64,000 nucleotides of DNA from Zerene cesonia (taxonomy: Eukaryota; Arthropoda; Insecta; Lepidoptera; Pieridae). The DNA is taken from positions 2,418,001-2,482,000 of the forward strand of contig NC_052114.1 in assembly GCF_012273895.1 (NCBI RefSeq). The letters are read 5' to 3'. How positions within the stretch are numbered: the stretch's first letter is position 1; every line of letters starts with the position of its first letter. The position numbers and the translations under genes are program-made. The notes under the pieces are model-generated. The model worked only from the letters and a program-made list of their open reading frames with translations. It had not been told where the DNA came from and made no database searches. This document shows, piece after piece, positions 22,401 to 33,345 of this stretch.

Positions 22401-25400
22401 TAACGCCATGAAATCTGATTTCAAATGTGAAATGTACATAATTAATAGACAGATTTGCAAAAGTTTAAATAGATAATTCCTGATAATTGTTTGCATTTAA
22501 CTGATGATTAGTGATTTAGTAAACAGTTTAAACAGTTATATGATCCGCATTATAATCTACATTATCGACTGGGTTATTGTTAGTTGAGGTTTTTTAACTT
22601 TAATAAAAATATGATGCCTTTAATAAAAATATGAATTTGAATGGAAGCAGAGATAGTATCTCTGCTTCCACCTAAGTTATTGATTAAATGAGAAAGTAAC
22701 TCTATCTGTTTGTCTTTTTGTCTCATCTCTCCGCCTCACTGAATCGATTTGAATGAAATTTGGAACAAAGATAGTTTAAGAAGAAATGGCATAGGATAAT
22801 TGTTTCCACAATGATGCCACGGAGACGTGAACTATGCGGCTAAAAATCCTGTCTACCTTTTTCTTTGATTACGTGGTGCGACGCCGTGGGAAGAAAGCTA
22901 GTTTTTTTTTATAATCTAAGTACTACTTATATGGTATTAAAATTACCTGACTTAGAAAATGTCTGTTCGTTAGAAAACGTTCCGTCAGGACAACTTTATT
23001 ACTTAGGGATATAACATGACCTTTTCTCAGACCTACATAATTTATCCAAAAAAATTTATAACAACCGTTTCGAAGGAGTTTGGTTTTGTGAATAAATCGC
23101 GTTTAAATCCGTTAAAAAGTCTTTAATTTCTAAATAACCCGAACTTCTTATATATAGTTATGTAAGTCGGTTGATGAGATGGAGGAGGATTTTTTATGTT
23201 AAAGCAAGCAATTGAGCTGGTTCACCTGATGGTAAACGATCACCACCGCCCATGAACGTTGGCAGACATAGAGCCACTGCAAATAAGTGCTTCTAAGTGA
23301 TAAAAGATAAGGATATGATTGACAACAGGTATAAAGGAATAAGGGAAGGGTGAGGAAAAGGATACATGCCTCCGGCTCTACCACTCACTATATGAAACAC
23401 AGTAGCATGCTATTATTTCTGTGGGGTTGTGGTGCGTCCCCGGTGCCCAGGCCAAATTCGTGCCGAAGCATTATCCGCTCCCACACACACACGCGGTAGT
23501 AATTACCAAGTCATACATAAAAAAAAAATGGTGCTTGTTACAGTATAATTATTTTTCGTTACCACGTTACGGAATCATGTTATAATCACTTATTTGTAAT
23601 ATGCAAGGCGTCATCAAATAATCTAATCTGAATATATCATTAGTCTAATTTGACCTAAATCCTTTTTGTATATCTAGAAATACTTTTAGATATTGCGAAA
23701 TATTCGCTTTAATAATAATTTATGTCATTATGCCGCGGCACCACGTTTTGTACAGATCGCAATTGGTGTAGAAAAAGGTCTAAGTATAAAAGCCGATATA
23801 TCGAAATATAATAATATTATTTAGTCACTGAGCAGCTTTCTATGGCATTTTTGTGTTATATAAATGAGAGCAAAATTAAAAAAAATCAACAAAATCTGAG
23901 TTTAGTATCTAATATCTGATATGAGTTTAGTTTTAATTGTTTAAATTAAATGTTTCAATGGACAGATTTAATTTAAGCTTAACTTTTAGGGATTATCAAG
24001 GATAAGTGACAAAACATTCATTTTATGTAGCATAGTTTGTCTTATTACCCTGATTAGGATCGCCGGAATAAATAAATTCCTGACGTATAACTGTGTATAA
24101 AAATGAGTGAGATAATTAATATTAGTTGATACTACCATTAAAGCTAAAATGTAGTTTTAAATGTTTTAAATATTTAAAACTACATTTATTTAAAGAGTGT
24201 AGACAATAATAATTATTGTATTTTACAATTTTATCTAGATACTTTTGGTTTACTTGCAAGTATCAGTCATTATTTGGTTAAAAAATGGTTAAGATACGAC
24301 CTTTTGGAGGTGGGTTATGCGACAGAAGTGCATTTGTCACATATATGTATATTTTTTAATGTCTAAACGTCATACACAAATTTGGCCAGTGTGAGCACAG
24401 AGGAAGGTACTACATCTCAACAAAATGCTACTGTGTTTCTGGGTTCGGAGAATGGGGGTACATTCTAGCCCATTTCCTTTATTCCCATAATCAATCCTTT
24501 CCTTATTCTTTGTTGTTGGATAACGCATTTGCAGAAGCCACATTGACTGACCCAATTGATTGCGATTGACCATGCTCAGTGGCGAACGCTTACCATCAGG
24601 CAAATCTTTGGCTCGGTTTTCTGCTTTGATATGATATACGTTATGGGTACGAGTCAAGCGCCTTCCTGATAGTTTTCATATTAGCTAATAATGCGACAAC
24701 AGACATTACCAAAAATTCTCCAAATTCCCGAGTTCCAAAAGTATCTTAACAGCATTTGAATCTGTTGAATATGAGAACTAGGTTCAAAGCTATAATTTCC
24801 CAATCATGGTCAATAAATGCATTATTTTCTACAATTGAAGTGATAAAAGATCCATGACATAATTATGTTGACTGCGATAGATTTCATGTAAGAATATATT
24901 TGAAATATTTAAGTATTTAAAATTTTCCGTTGAAAAAAAATTATTTGGACGTTATTTGAAAGCGGTAAATTATATTTTTTTTCTAATAAAAGTGTACTTA
25001 TTTAATATTAATTTATAATTATATTATTTATGGTTCTCTGAAACTTATCACTACTTAGTATAAAACAAAGTCGATTTATCTGTCCAGGGTATAGGGGCAT
25101 AGCCCTATGTATGTTTAAATCTTTAAAACTATGCAACGGATTTCGATGGGCTTTTTTTAAATAGATAGAGTGATTCAACAAGAAGTTTTATATGTATAAT
25201 AACATCTAATAAACTACTCTGAATTAACGCGTGCGAAGCCGCGGACAAAAGCTAGTGAAAATATAAAAGAGTACTATAAAATTTTTAATTTATTTTTGAT
25301 TTTAGATTAAGATATTGGTTGATTGCAGTAGTAAGCCTAGTGCTACTCACTTCATAATATATTGGAGTGATACTGGCCTAAAGACAACATACATCTTAGA

Positions 25401-28400
25401 CATGCCATGCAGGAACTGACTTGAAAACGAGTGTGAACGAGTGTATTTTCAGATCCTCATAGACATTAAATATACCATCTTAAAGTGTGTTTTTAAGTGT
25501 TTAATTAGAATATGTGGTAGCAATTATACTTATATCACGCGTGTGACATTGTTTTGAGACACAGTGTTCCCATGACATTGCAATGTCACTAAAATCAGGC
25601 CGCAGGCCGGCAATTGTCGAAGTAATGAAGTCGATAGACAATCTACCGTTTGATTTTAATATCATTAGTGAAATTGAAATAAAGGCTAGGACAATATAAA
25701 AATAGGGTGAACAGCTCCGCTTCCATACAGGTGACCTCTTTTTTGTTAGTTTTTCAAATGGTTATCAGTTATAACCTATCCTGAACTAGGCGGAGATCTC
25801 AACAAACCAAAACTCGTTAAAGTTCAGTTCTTTTTGAGTCATTTGTGGTTTAATCTGTCTCCATCCCTACTTATATTATAAATGCGAAAGTACCTCTGTC
25901 TGTCTGTGCAGAAAAGGTTGATACTCGCGAAAAGATAAAGGATAAGCGAGAACTATGTGGGAAAAGCCCCGCCACCTCTATCTTTTGCTTAACTGCGCAG
26001 ACAAAGCTGCAGGTAGAAAGCTAGTATTAGACATTACTATGTCTAATATATATATATATATATATATATCTACGTCTAGATTAAATCAAATAATCGTCGT
26101 ATTTGGTAAGTTCAAAGAAATTAATGTTTCATTATAGAAAAAGTTTTAAAAGATATTTAATATGAGTGTCCAGAATTCCTACAATCTTTCCTACTATAAT
26201 ATTATAAATGCGAAAGTTTGTAAGGATGTGAGTGTGTTTGTTGCTATAAAATTTTGTACGTAGACAGCTGGATAACTGGAATTATATATAGGCAACTTTT
26301 TATCCCGATATTCCTACGGGATACGGACTTAATCGGGTGAAACCGCGGGGCGCAGCTAGTCTAGATATAATTCCTTAAATATTGTTACGTTCTCACATTC
26401 GGCACTAAGTCAGCAAAGCATTGTAAAGCCTTGCGTTATTTATTTTTATTTCATTACAACCGATGTTTATCAATTTTAGGCTACTATTTGGCGAATTATA
26501 TTTGTAATGCGACCTTTGGATTGTATTAGCTTATCTCGTACGTGGATATTCTAGGACGATGTTTTATTGCTAATGAATTTTAATTAGTACGGAAATGACT
26601 TGTATTCACTGAGTAGATAGCACCGAAATAATACATTAAAATTAATATCTTCTCTAATAATCTTTTATATGAATGAACGAGCCTGTAAGTATATATTTTC
26701 TATAAGCCTAAGATAAAATGAGAGTTATTCACATGGAACTAACACGTCAGTTTGTTCTAGATTTTAAATTGTAACTTCAATCATATAAAATCCATATTAA
26801 TCATAAAAGCATGCAATTCAATTATGAGATTATCCATTTTCTAATTATAATGTTTAGTGAACAATGTAAGAAAAGTAATCACCGCTTTATCTCGGATATT
26901 TTATAGGTGAGTATTAATTCGTATCTGATAAAAGAACAACAACTCGAGCGTAATTCGCAATTCGGTCATATAATTTATATGCAATTAAAATCAAAATCTA
27001 CTTACTTTGGGTAGTCCTTTCTCTTCAAGGAAGCTTTCAGGCTCCTTCAAACAGAAGCACCCATACATAAGCACTAAACTGAACAGGACAGTTGTAGATG
27101 TAAACAGTCCGTAATAGCCCATTTTCTGAACTAAAATTCCACCCATTGCTATTCCAATCGGCACGCCTGCTGTCATACAAAAACTAACCAACCCAACCCT
27201 GAATGTCCGCGATTGTTCAGAAGTTATGTCGCTAATATAACTGAAGACACCAAGAAACATTGTCACCCAACCACCAGTAACTGCCGTAANNNNNNNNNNN
27301 NNNNNNNNNNNNNNNNNNNNNNNNNNNNNNNNNNNNNNNNNNNNNNNNNNNNNNNNNNNNNNNNNNNNNNNNNNNNNNNNNNNNNNNNNNNNNNNNNNNN
27401 NNNNNNNNNNNNNNNNNNNNNNNNNNNNNNNNNNNNNNNNNNNNNNNNNNNNNNNNNNNNNNNNNNNNNNNNNNNNNNNNNNNNNNNNNNNNNNNNNNNN
27501 NNNNNNNNNNNNNNNNNNNNNNNNNNNNNNNNNNNNNNNNNNNNNNNNNNNNNNNNNNNNNNNNNNNNNNNNNNNNNNNNNNNNNNNNNNNNNNNNNNNN
27601 NNNNNNNNNNNNNNNNNNNNNNNNNNNNNNNNNNNNNNNNNNNNNNNNNNNNNNNNNNNNNNNNNNNNNNNNNNNNNNNNNNNNNNNNNNNNNNNNNNNN
27701 NNNNNNNNNNNNNNNNNNNNNNNNNNNNNNNNNNNNNNNNNNNNNNNNNNNNNNNNNNNNNNNNNNNNNNNNNNNNNNNNNNNNNNNNNNNNNNNNNNNN
27801 NNNNNNNNNNNNNNNNNNNNNNNNNNNNNNNNNNNNNNNNNNNNNNNNNNNNNNNNNNNNNNNNNNNNNNNNNNNNNNNNNNNNNNNNNNNNNNNNNNNN
27901 NNNNNNNNNNNNNNNNNNNNNNNNNNNNNNNNNNNNNNNNNNNNNNNNNNNNNNNNNNNNNNNNNNNNNNNNNNNNNNNNNNNNNNNNNNNNNNNNNNNN
28001 NNNNNNNNNNNNNNNNNNNNNNNNNNNNNNNNNNNNNNNNNNNNNNNNNNNNNNNNNNNNNNNNNNNNNNNNNNNNNNNNNNNNNNNNNNNNNNNNNNNN
28101 NNNNNNNNNNNNNNNNNNNNNNNNNNNNNNNNNNNNNNNNNNNNNNNNNNNNNNNNNNNNNNNNNNNNNNNNNNNNNNNNNNNNNNNNNNNNNNNNNNNN
28201 NNNNNNNNNNNNNNNNNNNNNNNNNNNNNNNNNNNNNNNNNNNNNNNNNNNNNNNNNNNNNNNNNNNNNNNNNNNNNNNNNNNNNNNNNCTTCTCCCGAA
28301 ATGGGTAACAGTATACAAAGCTTTCTCTTTCCCGTCCGATCGCTCCAGGCTCCCAAGAACATGATGATAATGCATGGTAGCGCAGTGTTGATCACACTCC

Positions 28401-28722
28401 TCCAAATATCAATGGACGATATCAGAGTTTGCACTTGTCGTTCGTACGATGTATAGTTGTTGCTGTTCTTTTTAACTAGAGCATTGCATATTTCGTCACC
28501 AAATTGAAAATTTACACGGCAAGCTTTGTCCAAGTTAAAATTGCCCATAGCGAACCTCGAAATCACACTGGGTATGATAAGCCCCGCAAGTAGCGGTTCC
28601 ACCGTTATATTCTGCCGTATGTACCATAATTTGTCTGAGAAATTTCTATCCTTGTACTTGATGAGATGTTTGTTTAGAGGTTTCTCTTCAGCCTTTACCG
28701 GGTCTTGTTTTTCGTCGGCCAT
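16453..28722 (-). CDS. SLC46 / proton-coupled folate transporter-like protein, gene C (exon 1 interrupted by a gap)
   Basis: Minus-strand exons: 27006-28722 (contains 1000 N), 21416-21569, 20376-20477, 18723-18860, 18398-18481, 17303-17459, 16453-16612; phases 0,1,1,1,1,2. The readable part of exon 1 codes the EEKPL N-tail motif (12-16), NITVEP (38-43), loop cysteines with an NYT sequon, and GAWSDRTGKRK (124-134), then breaks off after ISGE (residue 144). Beyond the gap it resumes with TAVTGGW and SYISDIT. All four paralogs have exactly 28 residues in between, so 84 nt should be missing and the protein would be about 531 aa. The frames on the two sides agree only if the missing length is a multiple of three, which 1000 is not. 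The C-tail is long (about 52 residues), rich in Ala, Glu and Lys. This gene has the longest introns of the array (intron 1 about 5.4 kb). Intact unless the gap hides damage. Confidence 0.85.
16672..16965 (-). repeat. Poly(A)-type retroposon copy in intron 6 of gene C
   Basis: It shares with 47529-47880 the blocks 'gcctgatggtaagcgatcac', 'gtgaggaaaagga', 'cccccactca' and 'ggtgcgagc'. By comparison with that copy its 3' end faces left. It is diverged and has lost most of the internal hairpin (only about 8 of 12 pairs remain at 16733-16760). Confidence 0.65.
17539..17655. mobile_element. 117-bp foldback element with tRNA-like core
   Basis: The outer arms are near-perfect inverted repeats of about 34 bp, beginning AGAAATTTTGAAAGTATAGA and closing with its complement. 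The core contains GCGGGATCGAATCCCGC followed by CTCGTGATC, like a T-arm plus the 3' acceptor strand of a tRNA. It interrupts a Helitron-like repeat in intron 5 of gene C ('aaagctgaagagtttattt' to the left, 'gcgctaatctcagaaactac' to the right). Sister copy of the same length: 19004-19120. Confidence 0.65.
18024..18150 (-). repeat. Repeat fragment next to a Helitron-like element
   Basis: It begins with 'ctagctgtccgacccgactt' and contains 'gccgaattggtcgacccatt', a phrase of a common lepidopteran interspersed repeat. It abuts the element at 18174-18371. Confidence 0.45.
18174..18371 (-). repeat. Helitron-like element in intron 5 of gene C
   Basis: On the minus strand it starts TCCTACTCATATTATAAATG, preceded by A. 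It carries 'gcaatgaaatttggtacgta' and 'atatcgggata'-type blocks and ends with a GC-rich hairpin followed by CTAG. The TC start, the 3' hairpin and the CTAG end fit a non-autonomous Helitron. Relatives: 26189, 41219, 42282, 62262. Confidence 0.65.
19004..19120. mobile_element. 117-bp foldback element with tRNA-like core, second copy
   Basis: It has the same length and outer arms as 17539-17655. Reading inwards, the arms continue through GATCACGAGGCGGAATTCGA, and its complement TTCCGCCTCGTGAT lies on the other side of a loop of about 25 nt. The B-box-like TTCGAACCCACG is kept. It lies in intron 3 of gene C. The flank 'agcattgatatgctttataa' to its left recurs beside other copies. Confidence 0.65.
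22642..22670. repeat. 13-bp perfect inverted repeat
   Basis: TGGAAGCAGAGAT and its exact complement are separated by AGT, in intron 1 of gene C. An imperfect direct repeat of 'ctttaataaaaatatga' lies just to the left (22599-22633). Confidence 0.7.
22695..22898 (+). repeat. Helitron-like repeat in intron 1 of gene C
   Basis: It has 'gaatcgatttgaatgaaatt', an 'acgtgaactatgcggc' block and 'gacgccgtgggaagaaagct' ending in CTAG, the same order as 32225-32416. Confidence 0.55.
23195..23480 (-). repeat. Poly(A)-type retroposon copy in intron 1 of gene C
   Basis: It shares 'cctgatggtaaacgatcacc', 'gtgaggaaaaggatac', 'cctccggctctaccactca' and 'aattcgtgccgaagcatta' with the better copies at 47529 and 52690. 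It is diverged, and no clear hairpin is left. Confidence 0.65.
24147..24187. repeat. 16-bp perfect inverted repeat
   Basis: AAATGTAGTTTTAAAT (24147-24162) and its exact complement (24172-24187) are separated by 9 nt, in intron 1 of gene C. Confidence 0.7.
24385..24655 (+). repeat. Decayed poly(A)-type retroposon, opposite orientation
   Basis: It carries 'cccatttcctttattcccat', 'gcttaccatcaggcaa' and 'gtgagcacagaggaaggtac', i.e. the complement order of the family at 47529. It is heavily decayed. Confidence 0.5.
25057..25254 (+). repeat. Helitron-like repeat, second subtype
   Basis: It runs from 'agtataaaacaaagtcgatt' through 'gcaacggatttcgatgggct' to 'gcgaagccgcggacaaaagc' with a final CTAG. 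A 3'-truncated relative is at 35411-35570. Confidence 0.55.
25861..26024 (+). repeat. Helitron-like repeat in intron 1 of gene C
   Basis: It opens with 'attataaatgcgaaagtacc' and 'tctgtctgtctg', as at 32225-32416, and ends in 'gcaggtagaaagc' plus CTAG. Confidence 0.55.
26046..26069. repeat. (AT)12 microsatellite
   Basis: Twelve uninterrupted AT units in intron 1 of gene C. Confidence 0.95.
26189..26359 (+). repeat. Helitron-like element in intron 1 of gene C
   Basis: It starts TCCTACTATAATATTATAAA and ends 'aaccgcggggcgcag' + CTAG, with T as the next base. A short stem lies just before the CTAG, and in the best copies it reads CGCGG/CCGCG. It is shorter internally than 42282-42481. Confidence 0.65.
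27290..28289. other. Assembly gap inside exon 1 of gene C, exactly 1000 N
   Basis: A placeholder gap. The paralogs predict about 84 missing coding bases here, unless the gap also hides an insertion. The coding frames on the two sides are out of register with 1000 and in register with any multiple of three. Confidence 0.97.
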
Positions 28723-28784
28723 CTTGGATATGTCTCACGTGTTGAGACGGTATGCGACACTTGCAATCACAATGCTATGTCCAT

Positions 28785-28935
28785 TTTATAACGGTAAGTT
28801 ATAATCGGTTGCAATGTTTAATTAAATACAGTGGACGTCGATATGATAGAACAATAATTGCCTTATTATTTACTTGTCCGATATTTGTTTGATAACAAAT
28901 ATGCACAGATAATGATAACCGTTGTCTGTAGATAA
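28785..28935 (-). promoter_or_regulatory. Candidate gene C promoter with four clustered GATA sites
   Basis: A minus-strand TATAAAAT box begins at 28790, 68 bp before the ATG at 28722. Four GATAA sites (28891-28895, 28908-28912, 28914-28918, 28931-28935) fall within 45 bp, 169-213 bp upstream of the ATG. GATA factors drive many insect gut and fat-body genes. Function here is inferred. Confidence 0.35.
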
Positions 28936-30453
28936 TAAGGTATTGTTTCCATTGGATGGATAAGCAATAAGCACTCGATTTGTGGACATTCAATGTCTAC
29001 GTAAAGATTGAAGGAACATCGTTAGCGCGATTCAATGACAAAAATTATCATGAAGATTTTAATTACCCAACGTCGTTAATATTCCTGTTCTGTTATTGTG
29101 AGGACTTTAGTTATTGAATTATTCTTTATACAAACAATGATAACTATTTCAAAATGCGTGGAACGCTTGCTAGAACATAGACGTGGTCGAACGTATGCTA
29201 TTTTATTAGGAAATACATTTAAACCATAGCAACCGCTTATATGTCTATTTATGTTTTCAAAAATAACAGTTCTTTAATTTTATTAAGTTGTTTTCCTTGT
29301 CCTTATTTTAGCATTGTGATTATTTAGAGACGACAAAAAAGCAATTTTCGTTTTGTTTTCCTTTTATCGTTTGCGCGGTTTTTTTGCCTTTACCCAATAG
29401 AGTACTTGGCAATTGCTATATACTATATTTGGTTTTATAAAAAAATACGGTGTGGTTATGCCGACGACAATACTTTCATTATCCCCTATCCGTTAAAAAG
29501 CGGGCAACGAATTTGAAAACGCTCTTATGGGGTAAATAACCTCCTGTCTTTTTTGAAGTCGGTTGTAAAATATGATTAAATATTTTCACTTGATTTTTGC
29601 AAGCAAAAATATACATAAGATATTTGTAATTTTATAAAAATTCTTTGTCTATCTTATTAGATATGTCTACATCTCTTGAAGAATTAGACTCGAGCGTTGT
29701 AGTGAACAGAAAAAAGGGGTTCAATCAGTGTCGTCATTATCAAGTAAGACGCAGTAGATGTAGTTTTCACGTAACTGTGTAACTATGAAATTGTATTCAA
29801 TAAATATGGCACATAATAATTGTTAACTAACTCCTGTTAAATTTGAAATAAACTTTACTAATTAAAAGTAGTTTTTTAGTTAAGTTCGTGCTGGTAATAA
29901 AGCCCTTTTTTAATGATTTTGATGATGATCACGAGTATTTAATATTTTAATAGTTTTCCTTAACATGCCTTTGTATTATACCATTATAACTACGCAAAAT
30001 ATTATCTATCTAGTACAAAAGGACATTTTATCGATATGAATTAATTTACAAGTGTTGGATACATTTGATTCCATATCGAATTAAAAAGCTTAGTACTTCA
30101 ACCACATTACTGAATTATTACTAGTACATAGATATGTCTTTTCGATTATTATTTTTTTTTAACTTAGGAGAAGAGAAAATACGATAACCAATTGTTGACC
30201 ATTCATTCTAAAATACGTTCAGTTGTTTATACCAGCAAAAAATTTTTTTTTTCGTTTAATGTAGGATAAGATTTTTTGTAATATTGATTTGAAAATACAC
30301 AATAAAAAACCGTATAAATAAACAGTTTTACCGCTATTATAACAGTTTACGAGATTGACGTTAAGCGATTGTGGTGATATTATATTAGATAGACAGTTAT
30401 TATTTACCATCATATCATAACTATCACCATACTCACTATGATCATATGTTCAA

Positions 30454-30613
30454 TCTATACTAATATTATAAAGCTGAAGAGTTTGTTTGTTTGAACGCAC
30501 TAATTTCAGAAACTACTGGTCCAATTTGATAAATTATTTTAGTGGTAGATAGCCCATTTATTGAGGAAGGCTATAAGCTATATACCATGGGCGAAGCCGG
30601 GGCGGACCGCTAG
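30454..30613 (+). repeat. Intact short Helitron-like element
   Basis: It starts TCTATACTAATATTATAAAG (preceded by A) and ends 'gccggggcggaccg' + CTAG, followed by T. It is a useful reference for the split copy at 6640-7925. Confidence 0.65.
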
Positions 30614-32224
30614 TGTGACTATATAGTTCAAAGACATGCCGATTTTCATGAATTCTATTTCAACCAATACGTTAAGTAGACCGTGGCAATGCACCGAGAC
30701 CATAAATTGAAGTGAAATAAATTTTAGTGAAAATATTTTACGAGCATCTTTCGATCTTACACCGTCTTTAACTCTAAGCGATTGCTTATAACATTTTATA
30801 AACAAAGTCGAAACACTTTTTTCGTATTGCTTTCAGGACTAATTAAAACAAAAGAATCCAATTTATATAAAAAAGCCCAGTCCGTCGAAAATAAGTCAAC
30901 AAAAGGTATAATTAATTAATTAATCGATCGATGATTATACAGTTGTTTTTCTAATTTGTAGTTCCTCGTTATGCTTTGTCTTTGAGTACTTGAAATATGA
31001 TGGGCCAATTACTTATCTATTCCTGCCATCTAATGTAACAACTACTTGTGGTTTAATCTACATGTGTATTGTGTAGGTATGCGAAATAATATCATGTTTA
31101 TTTAGTGTATTTTGTTTTAAATAGCTTTAATGTCATTTGTTAACATTTCAATGAGACGAAGGTCGTACAGCTGATGAAAATTATTTTATTTGCATTATTA
31201 TATCTAATTTGTTTCTTTATTCTTTACCTTACCTACGGCCGTATGGTTGTTAGTTTAGTTCGTGTAGCATAATTAAACGCTATCTAATTTGTTTTTAGCA
31301 CCACATATTAAACGAACACACATAATTACAAAATCTAATTAAGCAAGTTATTTTCCTTTAAATGATATAATTAGAACGATGAGCAAAAGTTTTTCGACAT
31401 TATAATACATTCAATAATGAAACCGTTTAATTATTAATTGTTATTTATAACTCAACGACAAAAAGGTAGACAATTCTTATATTATTTTCGTATAAATATA
31501 ATTGTTCTTTCCTGATATTTATTCTTAATTCTTCGCTTGTTGACCCACATTTACCTGGCGCTCATTTCCTTTTTATTTCGTGTCACAATAAATTTTACCG
31601 ACTAACATAATTGCAATCGAAGTCGAGATCAGGAAATTCGAGCGTAATTTAAACAAATTGTCACGCTATTAAACGCGAAAATTTCCGTAATATACTAGCA
31701 ATTTGCTGAAATTAACGGAATTACGACCAATTGACAGATTAATGATAGCTCGATGTGTGTTTTTTTTTTCGGTTTTTTGTAAACAAATACGCGCGAATGT
31801 TCCATCAATATACAAAACCTTTTTAGATTAACACCACAGACGATAACAACAACTAATGAATTCAAATGTCACAAAAAACGAGTGCAAAAAACCGCTACGC
31901 AACCGGTTTGTAAAACATGGTTTTCTCACAATCACTTCTCGGCACGATATTTATATTTTTAAATCTTTAATATCACAGTCGGTCGCATTGTGGACGTCGC
32001 CAATGGAACTGACCATCAGCCATTGTGTATGTAACATTCGTAACATCATTATTTACTTAAGCAATTGCCTGCTTGTCCGGTTTAAGGATGCTATATTTTG
32101 CGACATTTATAATTTACCTTTAATAGTGGACTGAGACTCTGGTTTTGATAATATACTGATGTGATAATGTGACAATATGTGATGTGATTGTTATTGATTT
32201 AAAATATATTTGGGACTACATACC

Positions 32225-32416
32225 CCTATTAATTATAAATGCGAAAGTACCTCTGTCTGTCTGCTTGTCTCTTCTTACGCGTAAACAACTGAACCGATTT
32301 GTATGAAATTCGAGACCCAAGGATGTTTTTATCCTAAAAATCCTACGGGAACGGAAAATCCCGGTACGTCTGTATATTCCCTTTACATGCGGGCGAAGTC
32401 GCAGGAGGAAAGCTAG
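32225..32416 (+). repeat. Helitron-like repeat
   Basis: It opens 'attaattataaatgcgaaag' and passes through 'gaaccgatttgtatgaaatt' and 'cctacgggaacgg'. It ends 'gtcgcaggaggaaag' + CTAG. Confidence 0.6.
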
Positions 32417-33049
32417 TAATTCATACAAGTACCTTTACTTCCTATATCGTGATAGTAGCTGTTATATGTTGATATCACATTTACAAGGTGATAATCTTTA
32501 TTTTTAATCTGTTCACGTGCAATACACTTACCATTATATAGACTACAAAACAATAAATAGAGTTCATATAAATATGCTAATCATTGACAACATTATCAGC
32601 CTATTGATGTTCATTCCTGAGTTTACTTTGAGTTAGTTTTATGTTTATTTTAGTCTTGGTATAAAGAAGTTTACTTAATTATATGTATCAGTGGTACAGA
32701 TGTGAAATCGGGATTTTACCTTTCAATTTTGTAAACGTAAACTTAGATTTATTAAGGCAATAAGGCGAAATAAAATATGTCATAACTATATTCTCATTAT
32801 AAGTATAGGTGATATGATGGCATGACTAAATATGTGACCAATAAATCAGTTTGCTCACAAGTTATATAATCAGTTTAATATTCTTAGTTATCGTATAGAG
32901 AGTTAGTCATAGTATAATTAATAGTGAAACTAATATTAAGGTGAAAACGTTCTAAATTTAAGGTGAAATTTTTATGGTAATTTTACCCAGTGCAGTATTT
33001 TACCAGTTATATATTGCACCTACTTAAACTTTTACAATGGCATATCTAT

Positions 33050-33345
33050 GTGGAAGTCGAGCACGCTTCGACACGAATTGGGCCAGCTCGCACCGGGGAA
33101 GATACTACGCAGAAAATAGTCGTCAAATACATATAAAAATATGTAATGCTATTGCGTTTAAGAGGAGTTAGAGGCTCGTATGATTGTTTTTACGCTTATT
33201 CCATTCCTGTATTCCCTGTCAATCCTGTCTTCATACCTCTTAACATCTGCAGAGGTAATGTAGGTACATTACCTCTGCAGATGTTCATGAGCGTTGGCAG
33301 CCGCTTACCATTAGGTGAGTCACGTTGCCCGCTGAAACATTAAGA
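33050..33345 (+). repeat. Poly(A)-type retroposon copy with a perfect 21-bp hairpin
   Basis: It is oriented opposite to the copy at 47529: 'gacacgaattgggccagctc' lies at its left and 'gttgcccgctg' at its right. Inside, 33242-33262 and 33265-33285 are exact reverse complements (AACATCTGCAGAGGTAATGT and on) with only GG between them. The matching place in other copies also forms a hairpin. Confidence 0.7.

Noticed and set aside
33146..33343. 65-aa plus-strand frame
   Set aside because: It falls entirely inside a retroposon copy and spans its hairpin.
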